Shown: positions 36,720 through 44,199 of the stretch, in pieces
Layout of the letters: each line of letters opens with the position of its first letter
Position numbering within the stretch: position 1 is the first letter of the stretch
Source: Streptomyces sp. SID13726
Lineage (GTDB): Bacteria > Actinomycetota > Actinomycetes > Streptomycetales > Streptomycetaceae
Length of the DNA stretch: 64,000 bases
Reading direction: 5' to 3'
NCBI RefSeq assembly: GCF_010548375.1
Contig: NZ_JAAGLY010000029.1
Coordinates: 35,096-99,095 of the forward strand
Notes under the pieces: generated by a model
Told to the model about the DNA's origin: nothing
What the model saw: the letters and a program-made list of their open reading frames with translations, nothing else
Database searches by the model: none
Made by a program: the position numbers and the translations under genes

Positions 36720-37960
36720 CGAGGAGGCTCCCATCGCTGAGCGTCGTCGCGGAGGTCGTCGAAGACCGACTTCAGGGTGATCAACGCGCGTTGCACGTGT
36801 GGCAGTTCCAACGGTGTGGGTGAGCTGAGACATTCCGTGCGCTCCTCGTCCGTTCCGCCGAGCAGCGGGCCGGTGGCGAGCCGTACGCGCGGCGCGCCGA
36901 GGTCGTCGCCGAAGCGGTGGCCGCCGGGCGCGGGCATGCCGAGCCGGGCGGTGAGGAAGTCCTCCAGGTCCTGGGCGTCCCCGACGCCCTGCGCGGTGAG
37001 CGCGGGGCGCAGGGGGCCGAGGTCGACGTAGAGGTGGCGGCCCGCGCGCGGGGGCCGGGAGAGGGCACCCGCGCCGACGACGACCGCGTGCGCGGCGGCG
37101 GCCACGCGCGCGTGGAGGCCCACCACGGCGGTGCGGTGGGCGGTGACCGGCTCGGGCTCGGTGAGGGCGTGGGCGGCGGCCTCGGCGACCGGGGCGGCGA
37201 CCCGGGCGCCGAGGGCGGTCAGGATGTCCAGCACGCGTGCGCGCAGGCCGTCGCCGTGGCCGTTCGCCGGGAAGCGGGCGAAGGCTGCGGGCCAGCCGGT
37301 GGGCAGCAGTCCGCCGGCCAGGTCGGTGACGACGGTGACCCGGTCGGGCAGCATCTCGGCGGGGCTGAGCAGCACCGTCTCCTGCGGGGCGTGCACGGTG
37401 TCGCGCCAGGTCTCGTCGCTGACCAGGTGCAGGCCCTCGCCCGCGGCGGCCTCGACGGTCTCGTGCAGCACCTCGGGCGGGGCGACGGTGGCGGTGGGGT
37501 CGTCGGCGACGGACAGCACCAGCAGCCGCGGGTCACCGCCCTCGGCACGCACCCGGCGCACGGTCTCCAGGAGGGCGTACGGGTCGGGGACACCGCCGCA
37601 CTCGGCCGGTGTCGCCACGTGGAAGACGGGTCTGCCCAACAGCCGTGCGTACGGCGCCCACCAGGCGGCGCAGGGGCGAGGCACCAGGACGTCGCCGCCG
37701 AGCGCGGCGGTCAGGGCGAGCAGCAGGGAGGGGGCGCCGGGGGCGGCGACCACGTGGTCGGGCCGGGCGGGCAGTCCGCGCCGGGCGGCGTAGCCGCAGG
37801 CGGCCTCCAGGAGCGGGGGGCCGCCGCCGACGGGTTCGGCCCGGGGGCGGGCTGCCGCGGCGGCGAGGACGGCGGTGAGGTCGGGCAGTACGGGCAGGCC
37901 GTCGTCGGGCAGCGGGGGGCCGTAGCGGACGGGGCCGTGGCCCTCGGGGTCCGTCCGCAT
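36716..37960 (-). CDS. Aminotransferase class I/II-fold protein without the catalytic lysine
   Basis: 414 aa. ATG 37960 follows GGAGGTGACC. Fold-type I features are present: PDHVVAAPGAPSLLLALTAA (small-domain/cofactor loop), VLVPRPCAAWWAPYA, LVLSVADDPTATV (the Asn of canonical NPxNPTG becomes Asp), and VSDETWRDTV (the Asp that binds the pyridine nitrogen). The place of the Schiff-base lysine (SxSKxxxLPGWRxG) reads VVTDLAGGLLPTGWP, with no lysine. The only Lys in the whole protein is near the C-terminus (ITLKSVF). It is therefore unlikely to be a standard transaminase and may bind PLP or another ligand non-covalently. It overlaps the MBL-fold gene downstream. Confidence 0.8.
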   Translation of the reverse strand: MRTDPEGHGPVRYGPPLPDDGLPVLPDLTAVLAAAAARPRAEPVGGGPPLLEAACGYAARRGLPARPDHVVAAPGAPSLLLALTAALGGDVLVPRPCAAWWAPYARLLGRPVFHVATPAECGGVPDPYALLETVRRVRAEGGDPRLLVLSVADDPTATVAPPEVLHETVEAAAGEGLHLVSDETWRDTVHAPQETVLLSPAEMLPDRVTVVTDLAGGLLPTGWPAAFARFPANGHGDGLRARVLDILTALGARVAAPVAEAAAHALTEPEPVTAHRTAVVGLHARVAAAAHAVVVGAGALSRPPRAGRHLYVDLGPLRPALTAQGVGDAQDLEDFLTARLGMPAPGGHRFGDDLGAPRVRLATGPLLGGTDEERTECLSSPTPLELPHVQRALITLKSVFDDLRDDAQRWEPPR

Positions 37961-38115
37961 GGTCACCTCCGTGCGCCGCTCTCGGCGGGCTCTTCCGGTC
38001 CGCCGTCTCGTTCTCGCGCGCCTCGCGCGTTCCTCGCGTTCTCCGTACCCACACGGCCACCAGGCCATGGGCGCCCGTGCGGGTTGCACCGGTCACACGG
38101 CTCCGGCGTTTCGCC

Positions 38116-38760
38116 TCAGACGTCCGCCGCGGGGGCCTTGCGGCGCAGCCGGTAGACGGCGCCCGCCCCGGCGCCCGCGATCAGCAGGCCGCCGACGACC
38201 AGCGCGGGCACGTTGTCGGTGAAGGTGCCGCCCTGGCCGGCCCGGACGGGGCGCTGGATGGCGGCGGCGTCGCAGGTCTCGGTGCGCGGTTCGGCGCACG
38301 GACGGCGACCGCCGCCGCTGTCGGTGCCGCCGCGCCGGACGGTGAAGGTGGCGCTCCACGCCTTGCCCGGTCCGCGGTCCGCGCCGGGGCAGGTGCCATC
38401 GACGGTCCACGCGGAGTCCGGGCCGACGCCGTCGGCGCCGTCCTGGAGCTCCTGGTCGGCGGCGACGCGCGCGGTGCCGCGGTAGGCGGGCCCGGCCGTC
38501 GCGTTGTCGTTCGCAGGCACCAGTTGCAGTCGGACGGTGTCCGTGTCGAACGCCTCCGAGGTGGCGTCGAGAGTCGCGGGCGGTGTGCCCGCGCCGGGGT
38601 CGCAGGTGACGGACACGGTGACGCTGCCGCCCGGCTGGACACTGCTCGGACTGACCTCGGCGGCCGGGTCCGCGAAGGCGGTCGGCACGGACGCGCCCAG
38701 GGCGATCCCGAGCACGGGCAGGACGACGGACAGGGCCCGGAGACGGGCGGTGCGGCGCAT
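38116..38760 (-). CDS. Secreted, membrane-anchored actinobacterial protein
   Basis: 214 aa. ATG 38760 follows AAGGAGT. Signal peptide (RRTARLRALSVVLPVLGIAL..., cleavage near AFA-DP), an extracellular beta-rich domain with paired cysteines (VTCDPG, DGTCPG, PCAEPRTETC), then a C-terminal membrane segment (ALVVGGLLIAGAGAGAVY) with a basic tail RLRRKAP. No LPXTG motif is visible. Extracellular anchored protein of unknown role, with no obvious operon partner. Confidence 0.75.
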   Translation of the reverse strand: MRRTARLRALSVVLPVLGIALGASVPTAFADPAAEVSPSSVQPGGSVTVSVTCDPGAGTPPATLDATSEAFDTDTVRLQLVPANDNATAGPAYRGTARVAADQELQDGADGVGPDSAWTVDGTCPGADRGPGKAWSATFTVRRGGTDSGGGRRPCAEPRTETCDAAAIQRPVRAGQGGTFTDNVPALVVGGLLIAGAGAGAVYRLRRKAPAADV

Positions 38761-38983
38761 GGGGCGGACTCCTTCGGCCGACGGCTGCGGGGCCCGTCGT
38801 CGGGCGTCGGGGTGGCGACGACCGGGCCGAGGGCGCGACGGTCGCACCCACGGCCATCACAGCCCGGCCCTCCCCGTCCCGCGCGCGGCCGGAGGCCATT
38901 GGCGGGACGGGGAGGGCCGAGTGGGTGACGCCGGGGGCGGGCCGTCACGCGGGGCTGGGGCCGATGACACGGCCCGTCACCCG

Positions 38984-39025
38984 GTGCTCAGCACGCAGTA
39001 CTCAGTGATCAGTGCTCAGACCTCG
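38984..39025. repeat. Three imperfect 14-bp repeats downstream of the sigma gene
   Basis: GTGCTCAGCACGCA / GTACTCAGTGATCA / GTGCTCAGACCTCG in direct tandem. They lie just past the sigma-factor stop codon (39043). The rest of the 282-bp gap up to 38760 holds no gene. Function unknown; possibly part of the 3' end of the sigma transcript. Confidence 0.4.
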
Positions 39026-39042
39026 CAGCTCATCGCACGGGC

Positions 39043-39840
39043 TCACGCCGCCGCGTCGCGCATGATCTGTTCGCGCAGCCGTCCGCAGCAGCGGCTGATC
39101 AGCCGGGACACGTGCATCTGGGAGATGCCCAGCTGCTCGGCGATCCGGCTCTGGGTCATGTCGCCGAAGAACCGCATGTAGAGGATGGCGCGCTCCCGCT
39201 CGGGCAGCGCGGCCAGCCGGGGCTTGACGGACTCGCGGTCGACGACCGTGTCCAGCGCGGGGTCCGGCGAGCCGAGGGCGTCGGCGAGCGAGTAGCCGTC
39301 CTCGCTGCCCGGCAGTTCGGCGTCGAGGGAGAGCGCGGTGAAGCTCTCCAGGGCCTCCAGACCGACCAGCACGTCCGCCTCGCTCATGCGTGCGTGCTCG
39401 GCTATCTCGGCGACGGTGGGCCGGCGCCCCTGGACCGTCTGGGAGAGGTCCTGGCAGGCGAAGCGGACGCGGTTGCGCAGGTCCTGGACCCGGCGCGGCA
39501 CATGCAGGGTCCACATGTGGTCGCGGAAGTGCCGCTTGATCTCGCCGGTGATGGTGGGGACGGCGTAGCTCTCGAAGGCGTTGCCGCGTGCGGGGTCGTA
39601 GCGGTCGACGGCCTTGACCAGGCCGAGGGCGGCGACCTGACGCAGGTCGTCGAAGCTCTCACCGCGGCTGCGGAAGCGGCCGGCCAGCCGGTTGGCCATG
39701 GGCAGCCAGGCCTCGACGACCTGTCCGCGCAGGGTGTCGCGCTCGGCGCCCGGAGGCAGTGCGGCCAGCCTGCGGAAGGCCTCGGCCGTGTCGGGGGCGT
39801 CGTCGTGCGGGTGGTGCTTCGCGCTCACTGGAGTGGGCAT
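39043..39840 (-). CDS. RNA polymerase sigma factor of the SigB/SigF/SigG family
   Basis: 265 aa alternative sigma factor for stress or development. Region 2 is intact (LPMANRLAGRFRSRGESFDD, then LRQVAALGLVKAVDRYDPAR, then FESYAVPTITGEIKRHFRDH), region 3 follows (RRVQDLRNRVRFACQDLSQT), and region 4 ends with the HTH MTQSRIAEQLGISQMHVSRL. Such factors recognise GNNT-N14-16-GGGTAC-type promoters in Streptomyces, several of which occur downstream in this window. There is no anti-sigma gene adjacent. GGGAG lies before the ATG. Which of the nine or so Streptomyces paralogues it is cannot be told here. Confidence 0.93.
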   Translation of the reverse strand: MPTPVSAKHHPHDDAPDTAEAFRRLAALPPGAERDTLRGQVVEAWLPMANRLAGRFRSRGESFDDLRQVAALGLVKAVDRYDPARGNAFESYAVPTITGEIKRHFRDHMWTLHVPRRVQDLRNRVRFACQDLSQTVQGRRPTVAEIAEHARMSEADVLVGLEALESFTALSLDAELPGSEDGYSLADALGSPDPALDTVVDRESVKPRLAALPERERAILYMRFFGDMTQSRIAEQLGISQMHVSRLISRCCGRLREQIMRDAAA

Positions 39841-40020
39841 GTGCGTCGCAACTCCCTAGATCGTGCTCTGGGTTGGACGAGCGACGTGGGAGAGCGTCTG
39901 GGAGAAGAGACCGGGGCAGACGCGACCGTGGCGGCATGGGCCGCTCCCACGGACGTGCCTCCGGTCCGAAGCACTGAGACTGCGCCTGCCCCCGGCACCG
40001 CATGGCAAACACCGGGGCAG

Positions 40021-40044
40021 GTTTTCCGCCGGTCCGCAGGGTGA
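40021..40044 (+). promoter_or_regulatory. Weak SigB-type promoter candidate upstream of pyruvate oxidase
   Basis: GTTT (40021-40024), a 14-bp spacer, then GGGTGA (40039-40044). The first four bases of the -10 match GGGTAC, the last two do not. Spacing to the ATG at 40088 is plausible. The remaining roughly 180 bp of this gap show no gene. Confidence 0.35.
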
Positions 40045-40087
40045 CTCGTAAGGCTGCCTGTGCCATCCATGTCCGGGAGGTCAGTCC

Positions 40088-41884
40088 ATGAGCACCAAGG
40101 TGTCCGATCACATCCTCGAGCGGCTGCGCGAGTGGGGTGTGGACCATGTCTTCGGCTATCCGGGCGACGGCATCAACGGTCTGCTGGCGGCCTGGGGCCG
40201 GGCCGACGACCAGCCGCGGTTCGTGCAGTCGCGGCACGAGGAGATGTCCGCGTTCGAGGCGGTGGGCTACGCCAAGTTCAGCGGCCGTCTCGGAGTGTGC
40301 GCGGCGACCTCAGGGCCCGGCGCGATCCATCTGCTCAACGGCCTGTACGACGCGAAGCTGGACCATGTGCCGGTGCTGGCGATCGTCGGCCAGACGCACC
40401 GCACCGCGATGGGCGGCTCGTACCAGCAGGAGGTGGACCTGCACACCCTGTTCAAGGACGTGGCCTCGGAGTTCGTGGAGACGGTGACGGTCCCCGAGCA
40501 GCTGCCGAACGTCCTGGACCGGGCGATCCGCACCGCGTACGCCCGCCGTTGCCCCACGGCGATCATCGTCCCGGGCGACGTCCAGGAGCTCAACTACTCG
40601 GCTCCCACACACGAGTTCAAGATGGTGCCGTCCAGCCTGGACCGCAGCGCCTGGACTGCGGTGCCCTCCGAGGAATCGCTGGAGCGGGCCGCGGAGATCC
40701 TCAACTCCGGTGACAAGCCCGCGATCCTGATCGGTCAGGGCGCGGCCGGAGCGCGGGCCGAGGTGGAGCGGATCGCCGAACTGCTCGGCGCGGGCGTCGC
40801 CAAGGCGCTGCTCGGCAAGGACGCCCTGAGCGACGAACTCCCTTATGTCACCGGGTCGATCGGCCTGCTGGGCACCCAGGCGTCGTACGAACTCATGCGA
40901 GACTGCGACACGCTGCTGACCATCGGATCTTCCTTCCCCTACACGCAGTTCCTGCCGGAGTTCGGCAAGGCGCGCGGTGTGCAGATCGACATCGACCCGA
41001 ACATGATCGGGATGCGTTATCCCTACGAGGTCAACCTCGTCGGCGACTCGAAGGCCACCCTCCAGCGGCTGATCCCGATGCTCGACGTGGAGCGCGGCGG
41101 GCGCGAGTGGTACGACACGGTGTGCGACAACGTCTCACGCTGGCACGGGGTGATGGAGCGGCGGGCGCAGCAGTCGGCGGACCCGATCAACCCGGAGTAC
41201 GTGGCGCGTGCCCTGGACCCGCTGCTGCCCGACAACGCGATCGTCACCTCGGACTCCGGCTCCACCGCCAACTGGTACGCCCGGCATCTGACCATGCGGC
41301 CCGGGATGCGTTCGTCGCTCTCCGGCACGCTGGCGACGATGGGCCCGGGGGTGCCGTACGCCATCGGCGCGAAGTTCGCGCATCCGGACCGGCCCGCGAT
41401 CGCGCTGGTCGGGGACGGGGCGATGCAGATGAACGGGCTCGCGGAGCTCATCACGGCGGCGAAGTACCGGGAGCTGTGGGAGGATCCGCGGCTGATCGTG
41501 GCCGTCTGGAACAACCACGACCTCAACCAGGTGACCTGGGAGATGCGGGCCATGGAGGGTGCCCCGTCCTTCCTGCCCTCGCAGCAGCTCCCGGACGTCC
41601 AGTACGCCGCGTTCGCCCGCTCGCTCGGCCTGACCGGGATCCGGGTGGAGAAGCCGGAGGACGTCGAGGCCGCCTGGCGGGCCGGCCTTGAGGCGGACGG
41701 GCCCGCGGTCCTGGAGTTCCTCACCGACCCGGCCGTACCGCCGATCCCGCCGCACGCGACCTGGGAGCAGATGGAGGCCACGGCCGCCTCGATCCTCAAG
41801 GGCGACGCGGACCGGGCGTCCATGGTGAAGCAGGGCTTCAAGGCGAAGGTGCAGGAGTTCCTGCCGGGGCGGGAGAAGAAGTAG
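40088..41884 (+). CDS. Thiamine-diphosphate-dependent pyruvate oxidase/dehydrogenase (PoxB-like)
   Basis: 598 aa. The three ThDP-enzyme domains are visible: the N-terminal Pyr domain with catalytic Glu in SRHEEMSAFEAVGYAKFSG, the central FAD/Rossmann domain (about 195-340), and the C-terminal PP domain with the ThDP motif GDGAMQMNGLAELI...VAVWNN. It most resembles PoxB-type pyruvate dehydrogenases, which decarboxylate pyruvate to acetate and CO2 with a quinone acceptor. Acetolactate synthase-like or other specificity is not excluded. A Shine-Dalgarno GGGAGGTCA precedes the ATG. It follows the sigma gene divergently. Confidence 0.88.
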   Translation: MSTKVSDHILERLREWGVDHVFGYPGDGINGLLAAWGRADDQPRFVQSRHEEMSAFEAVGYAKFSGRLGVCAATSGPGAIHLLNGLYDAKLDHVPVLAIVGQTHRTAMGGSYQQEVDLHTLFKDVASEFVETVTVPEQLPNVLDRAIRTAYARRCPTAIIVPGDVQELNYSAPTHEFKMVPSSLDRSAWTAVPSEESLERAAEILNSGDKPAILIGQGAAGARAEVERIAELLGAGVAKALLGKDALSDELPYVTGSIGLLGTQASYELMRDCDTLLTIGSSFPYTQFLPEFGKARGVQIDIDPNMIGMRYPYEVNLVGDSKATLQRLIPMLDVERGGREWYDTVCDNVSRWHGVMERRAQQSADPINPEYVARALDPLLPDNAIVTSDSGSTANWYARHLTMRPGMRSSLSGTLATMGPGVPYAIGAKFAHPDRPAIALVGDGAMQMNGLAELITAAKYRELWEDPRLIVAVWNNHDLNQVTWEMRAMEGAPSFLPSQQLPDVQYAAFARSLGLTGIRVEKPEDVEAAWRAGLEADGPAVLEFLTDPAVPPIPPHATWEQMEATAASILKGDADRASMVKQGFKAKVQEFLPGREKK

Positions 41885-42035
41885 CCACGGGAGAGGGAAC
41901 AGCCACCGGGAGGGCGTCCGGTTCGGTCCGGTCGCCCTTCGGCTCGGGCAGCATCAGCTCCTCGTACCGGCCCAGCGCGAGCACCACGCCGAGCATGAGG
42001 ATCGGTATGAGCGCGGCGAGGGCCACCATCGCCAT
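41838..42035 (-). CDS. Small single-pass membrane protein, 65 aa
   Basis: ATG 42035 follows GGGAAGGAC. Residues 1-25 form one hydrophobic segment (MAMVALAALIPILMLGVVLA), then RYEELMLPEP and a Pro/Ala/Ser-rich tail. Small proteins with this helix-plus-RYEE layout are common in Streptomyces. Its last 47 bp are antisense to the end of the pyruvate-oxidase gene. Function unknown. Confidence 0.55.
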   Translation of the reverse strand: MAMVALAALIPILMLGVVLALGRYEELMLPEPKGDRTEPDALPVAVPSPVATSSPAPAGTPAPSP

Positions 42036-42101
42036 GTCCTTCCCGGGGGAGGTGCGCGGGGGGTCCGGGCCGGGTCTCCGCGCTTCCGTGGGGCAAACCT
42101 C

Positions 42102-42126
42102 GTGTCGGCCTCCGGTCCTCGGGTAC
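42102..42126 (+). promoter_or_regulatory. SigB-type promoter of the katE operon
   Basis: GTGT (42102-42105), 15-bp spacer, GGGTAC (42121-42126): an exact fit to the Streptomyces SigB consensus GNNT-N14-16-GGGTAC. It lies 33 bp before the ATG of the first gene of the five-gene operon ending in catalase. A catalase gene is a known SigB target in S. coelicolor. Confidence 0.75.
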
Positions 42127-42158
42127 GCGGTGCGGACCCCGAAGATCTGGAGGGAGAC

Positions 42159-42545
42159 ATGCAGCGAGGCAGCGACCGGCTGAGCCGCCACCGCGACGAC
42201 GAGATGAAGCACGAACTCCAGGGTCTGCTCCGCTCCGGGCACCCCACCCGGAGCGAGGAGTGGAACGACCCGGAGCCGACCGCCGACGACGATCCGCAGG
42301 TCTGGGGCGGGCCCGTGGCGCCGGGCAGCGCCGGGGCGTCCCTGGAGACCGTCCGGCTCGAACTGGCCCGTGTCCTGAGCCGCGGTTCGTTCCCCGCCAC
42401 CGCCGGGCGGCTGGCGCGGGTGCTGCGCCGGGAGAACGCCCCCGACGTCCTCGTCGAGGCCGTGGAGGGGCTGCCGCCGAAGGAGAGCTACGGCGGCCTC
42501 CAGGAACTCGCGCGGGCGCTGACCGCGACGGAGGGCGCGCCGTGA
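42159..42545 (+). CDS. DUF2795-family protein
   Basis: 128 aa. ATG 42159 follows GGAGGGAGA. The C-terminal half (about 60-125) fits DUF2795: LELARVLSRGSFPATAGRLA, then DVLVEAVEGLPPKESYGGLQ. The N-terminal half is charged and probably disordered. Small DUF2795 proteins are abundant in actinobacteria, often in stress contexts; their function is unknown. First gene of an operon; overlaps the CBS gene by 4 bp (GTGA). Confidence 0.82.
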   Translation: MQRGSDRLSRHRDDEMKHELQGLLRSGHPTRSEEWNDPEPTADDDPQVWGGPVAPGSAGASLETVRLELARVLSRGSFPATAGRLARVLRRENAPDVLVEAVEGLPPKESYGGLQELARALTATEGAP

Positions 42546-43024
42546 CGGCCGAGCTGGTACGGGACGTGATGACGCCCGGTGTGGTGGCCGTGCGCCCGGA
42601 CGCCTCGCTGGTCGAGGCGGCACGGCTGATGCGCTCGCAGGACATCGGCGATGTGGTGGTGGCCGACGGCCAGCGGGTCGTCGGGATGCTCACCGACCGG
42701 GACATCACGGTCCGTGCCGTCGCCGACGGCGTGGACCCGCTGACGGTGAGCGCCCGGTCGGTGTGCACGCCCGATCCGCTGACGGTCGCCCCGGGCGACC
42801 CGGTGGAGCAGGCGGTCGCGCTGATGCGCGCGCACGCCGTACGCCGGCTGCCGGTCGTCGAGGACGGCCTGCCCGTCGGCATGGTGAGCCTCGGGGACCT
42901 CGCCGAGGCCGGGGACTCGCGGTCGGCGCTCGCGGACGTCAGCCGGGCCGATCCGGAAGCCGTCGGCCCAGCCCATCGGGAAGCCGCTCCGGAGCCCGGT
43001 CGGGAAGCCGGGGCAGCCGGATGA
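42542..43024 (+). CDS. Two-CBS-domain protein
   Basis: 160 aa; GTG 42542. Two consecutive CBS motifs (about 5-60 and 70-125): RDVMTPGVVAVRPDASLVEA with VVGMLTDRDITVRAVADG, then ARSVCTPDPLTVAPGD with RLPVVEDGLPVGMVSLGDLA. It belongs to the stand-alone CBS pair proteins that sense adenine nucleotides. The C-terminal tail repeats short REAAPEP-like segments. Coupled by 4-bp overlaps to both neighbours. Confidence 0.93.
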   Translation: MTAELVRDVMTPGVVAVRPDASLVEAARLMRSQDIGDVVVADGQRVVGMLTDRDITVRAVADGVDPLTVSARSVCTPDPLTVAPGDPVEQAVALMRAHAVRRLPVVEDGLPVGMVSLGDLAEAGDSRSALADVSRADPEAVGPAHREAAPEPGREAGAAG

Positions 43025-43650
43025 CCCGGGCCCGGGCCGCCGAGATCAGCGCAACCGGTGCCACGGTCGACGTGGGTGACGTGACCACCCGCTATCTCCT
43101 CTACGGGCTGCTGCCCAGCTGGTTCGTGCCGGGGCTCGCCGACTGGGTGATGCACCGGCGCACCCGGATCGAGGAGACGTCGGGCACCAAGGAGTCCCTG
43201 ATCCACTCCCTGATGATGGCGGAGGTCGGCATCCCCATCGCGCTGACCCTGCGCTACGAGGTCAACCCCCTGCTGCTCACCGTGCAGTTGGGCGGCGCCG
43301 CGGTGCACGAGGCGACCGCGCTGTGGGACGTGCGTACGGCGGTGGAGAGCGACCGTGAGGTCAAGCCGCTGGAGCAGCACATCCACAGCTTTCTGGAGTC
43401 GCTGCCGTTCGGCGCGCTGGCCGCCCTGATGTGTCTGCACGCCGACCAGGTCAGGGCCCTGACGCGCGGTGGACGGGGACACCGGGACGCCTGGCGGCTC
43501 GTGCCCCGGCGCCGGCCGCCGTCGCCCGCCTATCTCGCGGGCATCGGCGCCGCGATCGGCACCTGTGTGCTGCTGCCCTACGGGGAGGAGCTGTTGCGCT
43601 GCGTGCGCACAGCCCGTGCAAGGAAGAAGCTTTCCAGGAAAGGCAGTTGA
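43021..43650 (+). CDS. Conserved His-rich membrane-associated protein
   Basis: 209 aa; ATG 43021. Two to three hydrophobic stretches, with invariant-looking polar residues set among them: DWVMHRRTRIEETSGTKESL, then IHSLMMAEVGIP, then GAAVHEATALWDVRTAVESD and PLEQHIHSFLESLPFG. The spacing of His and Glu/Asp is reminiscent of metal-binding membrane enzymes, but I cannot name the family. It may be the membrane member of the stress operon. Confidence 0.72.
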   Translation: MTRARAAEISATGATVDVGDVTTRYLLYGLLPSWFVPGLADWVMHRRTRIEETSGTKESLIHSLMMAEVGIPIALTLRYEVNPLLLTVQLGGAAVHEATALWDVRTAVESDREVKPLEQHIHSFLESLPFGALAALMCLHADQVRALTRGGRGHRDAWRLVPRRRPPSPAYLAGIGAAIGTCVLLPYGEELLRCVRTARARKKLSRKGS

Positions 43651-43656
43651 ACCATC

Positions 43657-44199
43657 ATGCGCATCGCGTTTCTGACCGCGCCCGAGGGTGTCGAGCAGAT
43701 CGAGCTCACCGATCCGTGGCAGGCGGCGGTGGACGCGGGCCACGAGCCCGTGCTCGTCTCGACGCGGCCCGGGAGGATCCAGGCCTTCAACCACCTCGAC
43801 AAGGGCGACACGTTCCCCGTGCAGGAGGTCGTGGGCGAGACGTCCGCGGACTCCTTCGGCGGGCTGGTGCTGCCGGGCGGGGTCGCCAACCCCGACCTCC
43901 TGAGGACCGACGAGAGGGCCGTCGCGTTCGTGCGCGCCTTCTTCGAACAGGGCCGCCCGGTGGCCGCGATCTGCCACGCGCCCTGGACGCTCGTCGAGGC
44001 GGACGTCGTACGGGGCCGCGTGCTCACCTCCTGGCCGAGCCTTCGCACCGACATCCGCAACGCGGGCGGCTCCTGGGTGGACGAGCAGGTCAAGGTCTGC
44101 GACCACGGGAACAACAAGCTGGTCACCAGCCGCAAACCGGACGACCTCAAGGCGTTCTGCGAGACGTTCCTCGACGTGTTCACGAAGGAGGCCGCGTGA
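43657..44199 (+). CDS. PfpI/DJ-1-family protein (class I glutamine amidotransferase fold)
   Basis: 180 aa. The nucleophile elbow AAICHAPWTLVEADVVRG contains the conserved Cys and His. FGGLVLPGGVANPDLLRTDE and VDEQVKVCDHGNNKLVTSRK match the PfpI subfamily. Members act as protease-, deglycase- or chaperone-like stress proteins; the exact activity is debated. Just 6 bp separate it from the previous gene, and its stop overlaps the katE start (TGATG). Confidence 0.92.
   Translation: MRIAFLTAPEGVEQIELTDPWQAAVDAGHEPVLVSTRPGRIQAFNHLDKGDTFPVQEVVGETSADSFGGLVLPGGVANPDLLRTDERAVAFVRAFFEQGRPVAAICHAPWTLVEADVVRGRVLTSWPSLRTDIRNAGGSWVDEQVKVCDHGNNKLVTSRKPDDLKAFCETFLDVFTKEAA

Noticed and set aside
41023..44106. 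1027-codon minus-strand frame over pyruvate oxidase and CBS genes
   Set aside because: Antisense to several motif-rich genes and composed of Arg/Pro/Ser-rich low-complexity sequence. Only the short 41838-42035 piece in another reading was retained.
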